Shown piece after piece: positions 1 through 15,285 of a stretch of DNA of 64,000 nt (position 1 is the first letter of the stretch; every line of letters begins with the position of its first letter). The notes below the pieces were generated by a model that made no database searches, was not told the DNA's origin, and saw nothing but the letters and a program-made list of their open reading frames with translations. Origin of the DNA: Pipra filicauda (taxonomy: Eukaryota; Chordata; Aves; Passeriformes; Pipridae); assembly GCF_003945595.2 (NCBI RefSeq), contig NW_024105098.1:186001-250000 (forward strand). The letters are read 5' to 3'. A program made the position numbers and the translations under genes.

Positions 1-3000
1 TATTACTAAATATTTTCATGGGGTTTATCGCCATAATATCAGACTGTTTGTAGACTTGCCTGGATGGAAATAACATGCTGGGTAGGATTTCTCTTTCCAA
101 GTTTAAGCAGGCTTTCCTAAGCTTTTTTAAATACAATATTGGAGAGAGAATAATTGCTGTCTATGTGCATATTGCCCTCCAAGAGACTTGGCATGGATTC
201 CGTGTGCGAGCAACACTCAGCTGGGGTGTCATGTCAACACTGCGTGCAAGGTAAAATGTGCTGAGCAAATACAAATGTCAATAAAGAATAAGCTTCTCCA
301 AAGAATAGGGAAGCTGCATATTGAAGGTAAATGTTCAAGGGTTACTTCATGTAGTGCCATTACCATACCTGTCTGGGGGTGGGAAGGGGGAGAAGGCTCT
401 GTGATAACCCACAAGCAGTATTGGAACATCACTTGTGCATTTAATTATATCCTGTTAACCATCAAGCTGTTTGCATTTCTGATTCTGCAAAGTGCCTCCA
501 GCATTCCTAAAACAGCTTTGAAGATTTCTCCCTGGCCAATAATCCATCAATTTAATTAGTACACAAGATAGCTGATGAGATGAGCAAATACTTTCCCAAA
601 TAACTGATGTGCCAGTTTTGCAGCAATAAAATCCTCACAATCATCCTCCTCCCCACTATTTACTGTAAATCAGAAAATCTGAAGTTTGTTTCTCAGTCTA
701 AAAGAAGAGGGAAAAGCAAACAAAACTAATAAGCTGGTTTACTACAAGACTCTTCCAGGACATAAAAGAAATAATGAAATAAAATATAGTAATTTAGAAC
801 TTGATGGAAAGTTGATCTTGATTATACATGACCAGTTTATTTCCTGAATATCTTCAAAAATTCTGGCCTCAACTTTCAGTAACGGGGGCATTTTTCACGT
901 CTTGTATTTGCATCAACTGTATTTTGTTTTCCTTTCCTCGAAACATAATCTTACATGTGCACACAACTGATTGCAACTTAGTTGTCTGGCTTTCAGCATC
1001 ACTCTTGCCAACCAACTGCACAGTAATTAAATCATTTTGCAAACTGCACACATATTGCTTTTGCCTTTGGTGAAATTTCAGCGTCTTTCATGCCTAGAGG
1101 AGAGTTCAACAGCAACATCTGAAGTATGTAAACAAAGCAAGATGGCTAAGTACAATTCAACAGCAGACATGATTCTCCAGGTATTTGGGCTGCCTTTTAG
1201 GAAAAGCTCTTGGCAACAAACTTTGGGCATGTAGGACACCTCATTCTCATGTTAAAATTGCTTTTCTCATTTTCTATGTTGAATTTTATGTAGATTGTGT
1301 CTCAGAATTTATCTCAACTGTGGAGTATTCCAGATCTTTTGGTACCCACCTAGTGATGAACTGAAGAACAGACTAAGCACATGGAAGATTTATAGCATCT
1401 TCATTAAAAGTGGAAGATAGATTTTGATCATATATGTCAAGGTAATACTTGTTAGACATGCAGATAATTGCATGGTACAATGTCTGCAATGCCACCTTCT
1501 GAACTGATTGTGAATGAGAGTGTTGGAAAGATCAGATGAAGGTTATCATGAAGCAGATTTACTCTTTGTGAATGCTTCTATATTTTAATAAGGACTATCT
1601 AATGGCTTCTACTGGTTTAGTATTGCAGTATTATCTGGTGCAAATTAGGTGTTGCAACTTTGCAATCGTGTAGACCTGGAAGAACCACAGGTAAATCTGG
1701 TCCTCTGTGCCATTCTTCACCCTTTGTCTGTGCTTCTCTCACATGTGCTTGGCAGTCTTTCTAGCTTTAACCATTTTCATATGTGAAACAGCAAAATTTT
1801 CACTTGTAGGAAATCCCTTTTCTAAGGTAAAAGTGATAGCTGAAGAAATTAATGAAAAAGAGCATCTTTAAAAGAAAAAAACAATTGCTGTAGTCATGTC
1901 CCAGCCTCATTCCTACAGAACTGCACTTTAGGGCACTCGCTGCTGTGGCAGACTTTGCCTTTCTTGAAGTACCACTAGTGCAGGAACTGTTTTTTGTCAT
2001 AGTTTCTATCTGTTTCTGGAGTATAAAAATGGAATAAAATTATAAAATAATGTCAAGAACACTTCAAACTACTTCCCAAAATTGTTTCATAAGGCAAACC
2101 TCTCTTGGCCACAGTGCAGCTCCATAGGCAGGAATCAGAACTGAGGAATTCCAGAGGGCACTGGCCTGCTTCCCTACCTCAGTCCGTCAGGAGCTAGTGC
2201 AACAGGACTAGAGCTGTCAAAGGATGGCCAGGCAAACAAGGAGATCACTCCTCAGCGTCAGTGACAAGATTCTGAATTTGACGGCAAAGCAACAAGAGGA
2301 ATAAGTCTGAGCTGGTAATGGAAGAGCATGAGCAGCTCTTGAGGGGATGGGAAGAGCACACAGGAATGCCAGTGAGCTGCTGTCATCTCTCTTTCTTGGT
2401 GATGGGAGGGGACGAGACTTGGAGATTTATAGTGACAAGCTTGAGGAAATGTGTCAGGCTATGAGCTGCAGAGAGTCAAATCCCGTGGAAATACGAACAC
2501 CGTGAAATCACCTTGATGGTACCTGCCTGCTAAAAACTATTTGGAACGGTGTCTGGAAGGAGAAGGAACACGTGAGCCACAGGCCACCCCATCAGCAGCA
2601 ACATGGACTTTCATCATTTAAATTCCAGGAGCGAACTCACCAACTTTTAATATTGATCTTACCTGGCCAACAACTGTATAAATGTAATAAACTTGTTTTA
2701 GCATCAGAGAATTTTCTTAAAGTGAAGAGAAATCAATTTAAAGATCCACAGTTCAGTGCAACTCATTCAGCTAAACAAATTCCACAGAAGTGGTGCTGTC
2801 CCATCAAAATGGAAACCTACTCCACAGAATATTTGTAAAAGAAATTGTGGTAGTATTTTTGTGATTTGAAGAGATTATCTGGTATTTAAAAACCCCAGAT
2901 TTAGGAGCTGCTTAAACTACAACCTAATAGACAGCAAACTCCACTCTGGAGGAGGGACTCAAATCTTTTTCTTTTTTTCTTGATATGGAGAAAGCTAATT

Positions 3001-6000
3001 TCCACAAAACTGTACTTCCCTGTATGTAAGCCATACCCCAACAGCAGCAAGATTCGCATTTCAGTCTGCAAGAGTAGAACACAGAATGAACAAGTTCTTT
3101 ACAACCCAGGAGTCCATAAGGGAAAACTGATTTAATGATGGATTATGAATAATTGTTGTCAACACGTTTTTCATCAGTTTGTGAAAAAAATCATTTTAGA
3201 ACAGAAGGCCCCACCCCATATATAAATCTTCCTGTAGGCTCAGCACTCCTGTAACTTCTCGATTTTGTAACTGCAGACTGGAAGAGGCATGGCTCAATGT
3301 TAACTGCTTAGAGATCTTTATATTTCTTGCAGTCACAATATCTTAGTACCATTTAATTGCAAATAGTATAACATTATATGCTGTTACGTTTTTGGCAGTG
3401 TGTCTGTCCAGTGTCCTGGATATAAGTGCCAGGATTCGTGGCTTTATTTTTAAAGCTACATGTGTAATTCTGGAGATAACCTTCAGTTATAAATGAATGT
3501 TCTGGCAAAATGTTTCTGCATGCAGACTAGCAACCAAATATCCCTGAAAGGTGAGTGACAGGAGGAGCTGATGCTGCTGGGAAATGCACAAGGAAGAGTG
3601 ACAAAAACTAATCACTGTGTTTTATTCTGAGGTCAAGTGAATTTGTTTAACTTCTGAGCAGGTGTGTTATGTGGTCTTCAGTGTTGAGTCTTACATGGAA
3701 CAGTGCAGACAGGATCTTTTGCATACCACTTCCAGGTCTAAAAGAAGTTGGAATTAAGACCAAGACTGATGTTGCATTAATAACCCAATCCTGGAAGATT
3801 ACCCAGCTAACACTAAACTGCTGACAGTGAGGCTTGGTCAGAAGAATGTTTATGGCTAAGAAGTCAATTTGCAAATCGCATGTTTTTTGCAAGCAATTAG
3901 GCTAAGGATCGTGTTATCCTATCACCCTTACAAACTGTAAGTTGGCAGTAAAAGTTTCAAGGCTTTTGGATATGGATGAGAACCTTGACTTCTCACACCC
4001 AACTTCTTGAACTCTTTTTACTGTGGTTAAATTGATGACTTGTATTGTTGCCCTCAAAGTCACTGCTGGTATTTGCCACAATTTGAAATCCAGACGGTTC
4101 AGGATTGTCTCATTCTCTGAAGCAATGACTGAGATAGCTGGCTTTGCCTTATTCTCATCTAAGGTAATGTACTGGCACCATGACTGTCTCCAGAGAAAAA
4201 ATGGTATGTTATCTCTTAGTGTGTCAGCTCCAGCTTTTTTGTTTCGTCTCTTCTGGAATGAGTCATGGTGCTTGAATCCCTCCAGTGTGTGTGTGTCAGT
4301 TGGGCTCTTCTGCTCAGAGAAAATTGTAAGGGAAGAGTGGAAAGGGTTCCATGGAAGATGGCAGGAGACAGCATGGCTCTGTAGAGAGAAAATAAGAGAA
4401 AAAATGAAAATTTGTCTTAATCGCAGTGAGTGATAAAAGACCTTGAACAAGTTGGGGCATCTGAAAATAGAAGCTAATAAAGAAGCCAGAAGGTGGGGCA
4501 TGGCTCACATAAACTGTGCCTTCAGTCTCAACCACATTCCTCTTCAGTGACTTGAATGTCGTGGATGGTTCTTTGGGTTTGTATCTATCACTTGTGGACT
4601 AATAATGTAACTGCATAGTTACAGGAGGCTCCCTGCAGTGATAGTGGAGGCTTGGAAATGCTCATAGTGGTATCTTAAAAGATTAGAATGAAGAAGTAAA
4701 TGAGATTTCGTATAGGCTGTTGGAAGGAAAGGAGGAATTGTCATGAATCTTTCCAAGCTCCCACACTTGTGGTGTGGGACTAGGACTGAGTCGGAGTGTT
4801 TAGTGAAAAAGCTGACACACGTCTAGCATGAATCTCTAGGTAAGAAGTAAATGTCAGGAAATTTAAATTATCTGTGTGGACAGTGCAATCCAAGAGCAAG
4901 GTGAGTGAACTCAACATTTGTGCCACAGTATCCTCGCACTCCCTTTTCTCTGTGTAGTTGTGAAATACCTCCTGTGTTTGCAATGCCTAAATTGGAAAGG
5001 TTGGTTGTCAGCTCCAAGTTCTGTGTGCATTATTAGCGTGTCTTGTTTCTGCCTGTGCTCCCCTTGGACACTACTTAGGCATCTGTGCTAACAACTGTGA
5101 GACAGCTTTGCTGGTAACAACCATGTGAATCTGCTGGAGACACAGCCCTGTGTGTATCACATCCCTGATACATGTCTGTCCTGTCCCACCGCTCCCAAAG
5201 CTTCCCTGCAGTACTTGCTGCTTTGACAACGAGATCATGTTTGTGTTTCTGGTGCCTTACTGGTTATTTATTTAGGCTCTCTTTCAGCATCAGTGCTTGT
5301 AGTGTTTTCTGAGTTCTGTTTTGTCTCCTGGGTCTTTTGTTTCCTTCTTTCTACAGCGGAAATGTTTATTTCTTTATTGCAAGCAACTCATTAAGTTCTT
5401 CTGGAAAAGATAGAAGTCAGCGTATAAAGTTAAAACGGTGCAATGAGAAGTGTGAAGGGAGACTTATTATCTTAGTCTCTGATTCTTTCATAAGTTGACT
5501 AGAAATATTCCTGTTATTGATGTCTCTGAACAGCAACTCTTCTAGGTATGATGGAGTCCCCCCCAGGAAATGCAGGCTGCATCCAGTTCACAGATGACAA
5601 AGTGGTGCTGTCACTGCAGGCAGGGAAGCTGCCTTGACAAAAGTCTTCTGTTGGCACCTGGGGTTTTGTTAAACACTGCAGTATCAGCTGGAGGTGTGTG
5701 CAATTTTCACGTTAGGCAACCACTGTTAGAGTGGCCAAACTTTGTGGTACTGATCCATTCCTTACTGCTGTTTTCCAAAAGTAGAACATTTGGTAAATCA
5801 ATGGAGCTGGAAACCCTCTGGCCACTTCTAACCTTCTCTTCTGTGTAAATATTTGAGGTATAGTTATTTTAAGGCACCATGGCTTGCCTCTGCTGGAAAA
5901 GAAAGTTTCTGAGAGTAAGTAAATGAACAACACATAAACTTAAATATAACCCATTTTTCCACCATAGCTTTGTTTCATAAAGCACATTAAGTTACTGTCA

Positions 6001-9000
6001 AGGGAGTAGCACACAGAGAACCAGTTTTATTTAGTTAGATTAATTCCATTTTAGTATTTCCATTAGCCATTTTAAACTTGGCACTGCAAGGTAATAAAAT
6101 CCTCCAAATATTGACAGACAGAAAAGTAAATGCCACCCAACCAAGACAAGCTGTTTTTCAGCCAACCTCCTAGAGATAGAAGGGCTGCTATCATAATTTA
6201 TTTATATATTAATAAGGCACATGATTTTTATCACTAGTTATTCCCTTCTAGCAATTAAGGCAAAGCTGATAAAATCTTCGCTAAGTCAACATTTTTGTTA
6301 ACTTTCAAAAATTCATAGCTAAAAATCTTGCTGGCCTGCACACCAAGAAAAAAAGGATAAAGCTTCTCTTACAGAGTGTGCCACTGAGTCAGGCATGAAC
6401 AGCAGGAAAGGGAAGGGCCAGCAGGTTTTTTGAGGCACCAGGACTGGCATGGGCAGCCCCCTGCTCAGTCCCTGGAGGCACAGCGTGGATGGCAAGGGGA
6501 GCGTGAGCTGGGCTGTCCTTCTGCCTGTGGTGAGAGGAGCCACTGGGGCATTGGAGAATATTTGAATGAATTGCAGAGTGAAACGGTTGGGTCTGTCCTT
6601 CCAGTGAGGCTTTAGATCTTTAATGTGAGTTTGACAGCTGGGCTGTTCAGGAACTGAGAATATAGGCGAGTCCACGTGCAGCAGGAGGGCCAAAAGGCTG
6701 GATGAAACCTGAGATATAATGTGTCCAACACATCTCTTACACATTCCACTCAGGAACTTCTAGAAACACTGACACTTTGTGTATGCACCACTGTCACCCG
6801 CAAATTCCACTTGGTGTGGGAAGGCCAGAGCCTCCCTTTTTCAAGCAGAGGTGCTCACAGTTACTACATATCACCCCACCCTCGGCTGCTTGGCCTTGCT
6901 GTAGATTTAAAATATTTAAATGATTAATATCCATGGAGTTTGTACACACTAAAGAATATTTTCTGATTTGTAAATATTTAAAAGATGGAACACACCTGTA
7001 TAAAGGCTCTTCCTGTTTTTCCAGATTTGTCCAGCTCTGGATTCAAGGCCAGAACTTCAGCTGGTGACAACATAGCTCCAATGTGCCTGTATCAGCTGAG
7101 AAATTGCTCTCATTAGTTATAGTGTTTGCATCAGAGTCATGATAATTAGTATTTATTGTAAAGTACAAGTGATTTCACCTATATAATGGCAAGGAGAAAA
7201 CTAATCCTTGGGGAATGCATGCTTGGAAAAGGCATCTGTATAGCATAAATGGGGAATACACAGTTCCTGGCCTTTGGGCAGTGACATTCACTCCTTCAGC
7301 AACAGTAGGAAAGTAGATAATAATCTCAATTTTGCAAAGTGTGCACAGTGTTTTGCCACACATCCCGTGTGCCATGCCTTCTAGAAAGACTTGTCATTCT
7401 GCTTAGTAAGATTACCTAGGCACAAACATAAAAATATCTGTGTATTAGTAAAATATTTTAGCAAATGAGGTGTTTTGTTGTTTTTTTTTACTTTCTCATT
7501 ACCTGAAGAAAATAAACCCATATGTTAGAGTGTCTGTAAGGTTATATCTTTGTCCCTTGACAACAAAACTTGTAACTCAAATAAGGTGAAGAGTCTAAAT
7601 AGAAATGAAATTCCTGGGGTAGACTTTGCAGTATATTACTTTCCAGCTGAGCACCTCCCCTGGTGCTGCTAAAACTGACTCAGTGTGATATGCATACAGG
7701 GGCAAAAGACACTTCTTTAAATGTCTGTCTTCACTACAGGACCGTGAATTCCATGGCAAAACCGAGATATGCTACTAAAACAAGTTGTTTTAGCTGTGGA
7801 GAGGTTCACCACTGTTGCTGGTTTTAACCTGTTAATTCAGTCTTTCAAGCTTACATAACCTGCAGTAAAAAAAGGAGACCCACACACAGTTTTGTTAATG
7901 TATTTCCCACTATTAGGTTTCCTAATTATCATTATTATTTCTAATTATAGTGGGGTTTTTAGAATTTTGCATTTGATTCTGTTATTGACTGTATTTTTAG
8001 TTTTTAATACATTTTAAGGTTAGCTATATAGGATCCAGTGGTTTGCTATACAAAGGGAAGGAAAAACAGAAGAGTGCTATCTCACTGCTCCAGAAACAAT
8101 TTTGGACATTTGTTTTCTACACTGAATCCTTAAGTTATCTCAACAACCCTGCTGACTTCATACACTTAATTAGTGAAACTCTATTTAACCAGCAAATCTT
8201 ATAACTAGCAAAACCAGGTTATATTTTCTTAGCCAAAGCAGAACTTCATAAAACTACTGCTTTGTAATTTACTCTTAAGCCACAGCAGCTCAAGTCCCGT
8301 GGAATTGTAAAATACGGTATGGCTCAGGTTCAATAAAACCAAGTGAATGAAGTGTTAATTTGATAATTGTGGCATTCATCTGAGTACTAAAGCACAATAG
8401 ACCATGACTTACTCCATCATAATCGGCTACCTCAGGGGGTTATGATGCTCTCTTGCCTTCAACCACCCAAGCAGCACAGTAATGTGCACCAAAGTGTGCC
8501 CAAAGGGCTTTGCTGCAACTGTAATGGAGGTTCCTGTCAGTTGTTTTCATTCCAAGAGATGAACTGTTATGTTTTAACCGTGCTTTGAAAAATATTTTCA
8601 GTAGACACTAATCACATTTAATGGAGCTGTATATAAGGACAGAGTACATATGATGGAGGTAGAAACTACCCTTGTTTTTTGCTTGCTACTCTTTCTAAAG
8701 CTTCTGACTTTATTCAGAGAAAAATGAAGAGGAGATCAGGAATAAGGCCTTATGTTCTGCAGTGAATCAGGGAAAGGTGCATGCTGTTAGGGATGATAAT
8801 ATTTCTGTATGATGTTACAGAGAGAGAGAGAGAAAATTGTATCAAACAGTATCTGCAACTGTTTGGAATCCAGCCAGATACAGCTCCTATTGTAAATGAG
8901 TCACTGGCCTCAAAACCAGACTGGAGTCTGAAAGATGGAGCAGCATCTCCTGTTTCATGGCCTCTGTCTTCTTCACTCACCCTGTGCTGCTCCTGCTAGC

Positions 9001-12000
9001 TGACCAAAGACATTTTTTAATTGCTTTCCTAAATTTGAAGCCTGGCCTGTTATCTTCTAACAATATGGTACTCAACTAGAATTGCATGACTGTTACCATC
9101 AGCCTTGAGTGTTTCTCACTGTTTGAAATGGGATCTTCTAATTGAATAACAAGGCTCAACAAGGCAGAGTATGTGTTGGCAAACTGTAAAAGCTATGATC
9201 TCATGATTGCTGTGATCCCAAGATGAATATTCTTCTTTGAGGTTGTCTTGATGCTGCTGTTATGTAACCATAAGAAATCTGGCAAGAGGAATTTAGTTTA
9301 TGCTGCTAAGCAGTGAAGTCAGCCTTCAGCTGAAGGATTTAGGCTCTTGAATGAGTTTTTTCCTGACAATATTTTCTGGAGGCTCCTGGTATCTTTTGTA
9401 AGGCTGATAACTTGTCCTAAGGCTCCCCTCAGTTGGAGAACTGCTTCAAAAGTTCAAAGTAGTAGCTCAGTTTTCAGAAGACTGTTAATCCCAGTATGTG
9501 ATGTCTTCACTGCACTTTTGACAAAATTAGCACCTGATTTTTCATCTGCTTTTATACTGATGGATCTCTACTATTCATGAAATCCCATTGACTGGAATAT
9601 CTGGGATCTTCACTGTGAACAAGCCTATTGCGTCAGACACTTTGCAAACAGCATAAAAGTATTGTTTGGGCTCCCAATGATTCACCTTGGCACGAAGCAA
9701 AAGCACTTGAAAGGTCCACAGACCTAACTCTGTGGCCATTTTAAGCTACTGAACTAGGCTAATGCTTCATTGCTGCAAAAGGCTGAAAGGGCCTTTCTTG
9801 GCTGTGGAAAGGTGAAGAAGACCCAGGCTGAATAATGTATTTGATCTGGAGGGAATTGTTATTGCATTCCCAACACATCAGGGAAGGCAGTGATAAACAC
9901 TATGTCTAGTTTCCAGGATTTATAGGAGTCTGGGCATCCACACCCAAAACTATTTCCTTGCTGATGAGACCCTTGCAAGCCAAATGCCACTTACAAACTA
10001 CTGTAATAAAGTGACTGACACCAAACTGTATTTGCAGAGTAATGAAGTGATTTGCTTGTCATATATCCATCTCTTCAACTAGAGATTTACAGTTACACTG
10101 AATCACCCCTAGGGACATAACTGTCACCAGGAATTCTAGTTGCAAGTAATTTTGGAAACAAGTGTTCAAGCTGTAAATTCCCAAGTGGCAAAAAACCCTA
10201 TGGTTTTGTCGTTAGAGCTTCTACCAGTCACTGAAGTACCAAAACCATCTGTGTTGTGATACATGGCACAGTATCCGTGGTCATCAGCCAATGTCTCTAA
10301 CAAAGGTGGTGTCAAAATCAGTTTAATGCAATGACTGGGTTGGAGGAATATGGGGGGAGAGAAAAGCAAGCACCAAGGAAACCATCCGGTTCTTTAAGGT
10401 GCTGGACAAAGAATAGAGACCTGGGTGAACTGGAAATTATTTCCAGCTCATCTGCAAAATGAGTGAACTGTTTCTGCTCTCTCCAGTCTGTCCTCAGTAC
10501 TACCCTGAGGTAGGATTTCTTTCCAGTGGCATTTGTAGGACCCTGGCATAGCAAGGCAGTGATGGCAGTCACAGAACACCATGTCAGGCAAACTCTGAAG
10601 TTTATGGCTGTTCTGGGAAGGTGTGAGTTGCACCCTTGTTTTGGGCAAACAATAGTGATGAGCAGAAAATACCTGACCATTTTTATTAGTGTTGGAAGCA
10701 CGTTACTGATTTTTTTTCTTGCTGCTTGGCTCACATTGGTATCAAATATTATTAGAAAATAGTTGTGAGTAGCATTTTGGTATATTTATACATTGATCTA
10801 CTGAGCCTTTCAAAAAGGGGAGGAAGTTGTATTTGAACTGTACATCAAAGACATGAAAAATAGAAGGAGTTAGTTTGATGTTGGCCAACCTGTTTCCTCT
10901 TACCAACATCCACTTTTCAGTCTTCTGCAAGAAGCAAGGCAGAGGCACAAAACATTCCTACTTTTGTTTTTTAAGGCAGCTCTCAGGCTTTGCCAATGAG
11001 CAAGATCACTTTGCTCGGGCTGCAACCTCTTTAACATCTCAGTTATGTTGGCAGACAGCCCTGGCCAGAACCATCTGTAACAGAGCTTCTCAAATTATAA
11101 GGCCCTTGTCCAAAGTCTATTACAATGTGACAGTTTTCACTGGAATCTGTGGATTTGGTGTTGGGGTCTCAGTGGGGAGTTTTTCTTTAAAAGCGTGGGT
11201 TTATAGCTGCTTAAAACAACCAGGATGTAGCCCGTGGCATTAGTGCAACACTTGAATTTTTAAATCAGCTACAAATTATTTGACATTTAACTTTAAAAAT
11301 AGAGCACAACTATTATGTATCTAATTGCTTTTTTAACATTATAAGTTTGGTACAAAGCTCATTGACATTAGTATGACTTTCTGTTAAATAATGAGTTTCT
11401 GATTGGGAGTTAGAAGTATTTAAGTATAAATGGAACTAAAAGACAAAAGAAAGTCAGGAAAGATTTAGACTCTTGTGTTTTATCACTTATATGGGGGGAG
11501 ATATTTTAAGAAAAATCAGCATAGCTAGTGAGAACAGGAATACAGAATCAGCCAACAGAGCCAATTTAGTCCTTTTTGTCATTTCCTTTTTATATTTTAA
11601 TAATAAAAATGTTCTGTAGATTCCAAGTATAAGGGGGAAAAAGTATGCTAGGGAGGTAGGATATTACTACAAGCATCACAAACTTGCAACAGATTTTGTA
11701 ATTCTCTCATGAGACTGGTTTCAGGATGTGTGTGAATGAAGCAGCCAGCAGAGGTAGCACGTCATTTCTCAGCTTCTTTGTGGTCCGTGGGAGTTACAGT
11801 GGATAGGAGCATAAAGGGCTGGAAAGTCATTCCCACCTTTGGACACTACTGTTAAGGTGCCTCTCCTTTTCCAAAACAGGTTGAGGCATAATTGCTTTGA
11901 GAAGAATCATTAGTTTTATACAGCCTTTTAGAATTACTAAAGAAAGTATTTCATCAGAAAAGTCGAATGGTACTTCCTTGCAGTTTGCTTTATTTTCCAG

Positions 12001-15000
12001 GAATCAATAGCAATATCCAAGAATCTTGATTCAGACAGAAACACAGGAAAGAAATTGTTGCGTGGAAGTAATATATTGTTCCATACTTGGCTTTACTGCA
12101 AGTTAAGCTGTAAAAGAGTATGTCAGTGACTAGTCCCACTGCACAGAGATCTCAGTTTCTGAGCTGATGTATCACTATATCATTAACCTTTTAATACCTT
12201 ATAAGAAAACCTTTTTGAAGGAGATCAAAGTAGGTACATCTTGGATTCTCTCTCTACTTTGTGAATATCTGCTGTGAAATCTCGTGAGTCACTTCAGATG
12301 TTACAGGCGTTTCTTCTGCTTGGTATTGGTGGTGCCATTTCACACATACTGCTTCTGTCTCTTTATTCCTGTACTGTTTCTGGTACTTCTCTTGGTCCTT
12401 CCTGTGTTCAGATGATCTAATATTCATCCTAGTTCTTAGGCAATTCAAATGTGGAATGGTGGAAAGCAGTAATACTGTTCAATGTACAAGCTGTTTGTTG
12501 AATGGAGCATTATTGTATGTAGCCTTAAGCTGGTCTGAGGTATCAATTTATAATTAAATACTCTGTTTTCTTTGTAAGAAGTGCTGCTTGTAGTTGATTG
12601 CAGACAGAGGCAAACTTTGAATAACCTGAAGTATTTGTAACAGCATTAATTTTCAAACAGTTTTACTCTGTTATTGTATCATCTTCCCAAGATGCACAAT
12701 TTGAAATCCAACATTTAGCAGGACAGCCTGAAAATGCATTCATATTAAATTTTGAGCATATATAGGGCATATCTATACCATATCAACAGTAATTTGTTCT
12801 GTGTTGCTTCAGTCATCGCTTCAGCTTTGATGTGTTAGTATTTGGATGAAATAATTGGATGAAATAGTGCAAGTGTCATTTCCTTATCAAAGGAGAAGAT
12901 GTCAGCTTTAGACAGTGGAGACAAAATTCACCTTCCAACACTGACTTGTACTGACAGATTCTAGAAAAGCATTTCCTGTTTTCTTATGCTTCTTGTGCCA
13001 TCTCCCCTCACGTGAGCTTGAGAGAAGTGTCTTGCTGCTTGAACACGTAAAGCCGTCTCACCGTGGCAGTGCAGAGACCTCTGGGCTTCTGCAAAGTGAC
13101 CTTCACATCATCCTTTCCTCACCCTCCATGAGGTCCTCATTTTATCACTCTTCTAAACACTGTTCTGGTTAGAACTGTATCAGTGAATTGGTCATAGTAT
13201 ATAAATTGAGAAATAGATCACGGTGTTGATTATTCAAATTGTGAAAATAATCTTTAGAGGCCTGTAGTACATCATCTCGTGGGAGTATTTCAAGACCTGG
13301 TTTTGGGGCTGTGTGACCAGATATGTGAGGAAAAAGATTTGGAAAAGACGACACAGGCAGGCACTCTTAATTCATGCAGAAAGGTGCATTACTGTCATAT
13401 CAAGAAAGAAATGCAAATAGTGTGAGATATGTAAATTTGCTTTTAATTAGCATAGCAAACTGCTGATGTGACAAAAAGTGGAAGGGATGGTCAGGTGAGT
13501 GATAGGTGTACAGTGCAATGCTTGTGTGAGAGCTGAGGCTCCAGGTGTGCAGAACGGCCACTGAAAGCACTTTGAATGAGGGCTTTTTGCAGTTCAAAGA
13601 GGCAAAACAAGTGTAATTTTTGTGTATCATATGTTGTCTCTAAAATCATCATTGGCAAAGCCCTGGTGTTTTTCCAAAGGCCATCTTTCATCTAAGGCCT
13701 TGTTGTATTTCTTGGAAAGTTCTTGGGAAAATATTGAGATGGTTTAAAAGTTCAGGATTTCAAAAAAGGGATTTATTTGCCTGACTTTTAAATTATTCTG
13801 CATGTGAACAACTTCAAGCTCTTCTCCAAAACTACAAATGCTGGAAATATATATAAAATAAAATGTGCCCTGATTATGCCCCAGCTCTTGGCATCAAGGA
13901 ATATCTCCCGTATAATTTAAGAATCATTACAAAACTGGGAAATTACTGCTTGTCTGATTCATTTTCTATCTCTATAATAGTAGAAAGCCTAGATGCAGTG
14001 AAAATACTTGGAAGTGTGTAGTGTAGACAAAGGAAGAGCTGTGTAAGGACTCATGCTTTTGTGGACCATGCTTCTGATTTGTCAGACACAGCTGAGTGTT
14101 GCTGTATGGACAGCTCAGGTGTGATTTTTAATAACATGGTTTTTTCTCTGTGATGGTAAAAAAATTAAAATATCAAGATGCAATTGAAATCACTTTGAAA
14201 AACTTATTTACTCCATTGTGAAATAGATGTAAAGGATTTCTTGTCAGGGTTCTGGCTGATCTCCAGTCCACTGTTCTGGGTCATTCAGTAGGAAGAAGGG
14301 AGCTGGTACACTCTGCAGGGTGTGCATGTTGGGCTGTGAATGCCTACACAAAATAGGTGGGAGACACTGGTAAGTAAAAAACTGAATTTAAGCAGTAGGT
14401 ATTGTGTTTTCCTCATAATGGTTGCATATTATCCTATAAAACTCAAGCTCTTTTATCCAGGGAAAGTAATAATAATTCTCAGCAAGCCTGATAAGAGCTT
14501 CCAGATACCAAAGCTTGAGTATAAATCGAGATGTCTGTAGAAACACAAAAGGAAAAGTGAAGTTTTGTGACCTGGTCCCAAGAGCACTTAAGCTCAGATG
14601 TAATTCAACTCTTGTATGTAATCCCTTGGAATGTGACTCTGAAGCCAAACTGGAATACAGCTTTTTAGGCTGTTAAAACACTCTTTTCAATAGAATTAGA
14701 ACTTGCAAAGTAGATCTTGTGTTCTAGGCTAGTAACTGTGGGGTTTAGGTAGGTTGTCCTTCAGGTTTTGATTGCATGGCTCCTGAATGTGCTCGTTAAT
14801 TTTCAATTATAAATATGTTTTTGCCTTTATTACAAATAAAACTCTCCTGCTAAGCATCTTGCAGGTACTTTTAGCTTTCCTATCAATGCTTTTCAGAATA
14901 AATCAAGAATAAGTTTTCAGGAGAAAATGCAGCAAACGAAGTTCTCTTGGACAATCCCTTGGACAAAGGAATTTATATAAAAACTGGGACAGAAGAACAG

Positions 15001-15285
15001 ATTTAACATCTTGACAATTTGTGAAAGTAATTAAAGCAAACAAAGCACATCCGTTAAGAAGTAACAAGCTGGATCAGATGAACTAAGAGCACATTAACCC
15101 ATGCTGTGGGAAACTGTGAGCTGCTTCTGCAGGTTGGTTGGCTGTTCTGCTCCTTGGCTCTTCCTCAGTAATGCTCTCGTGGGCAGGGAGCACGAATTAC
15201 ACTGTGTGTGTACACACACCCCTCAGTGGATGTTCCCCTGCAAGATAAGGTTTGTGGGGTTTATATACAGAACAATGTTGTGCCT
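1..15285. other. Intergenic, AT-rich; no gene recognised
   Basis: I find no known protein, RNA gene or CR1 copy in this stretch. It holds a short (AG)7 run at 8819-8833 and scattered open frames of at most 195 codons without family resemblance. The longest is on the minus strand at 3914-4501. A somewhat GC-richer patch at about 2,100-2,560 could be an old repeat, but I cannot name it. Confidence 0.6.
8819..8833 (+). repeat. (AG)n microsatellite
   Basis: About seven and a half tandem AG units, uninterrupted, in intergenic sequence. Confidence 0.9.

Noticed and set aside
3546..13500. Consensus donor-like AAG/CAG-GTGAGT sites at about 3551, 4901 and 13495
   Set aside because: A few such matches are expected by chance in 64 kb on two strands, and none is joined to a convincing coding frame.
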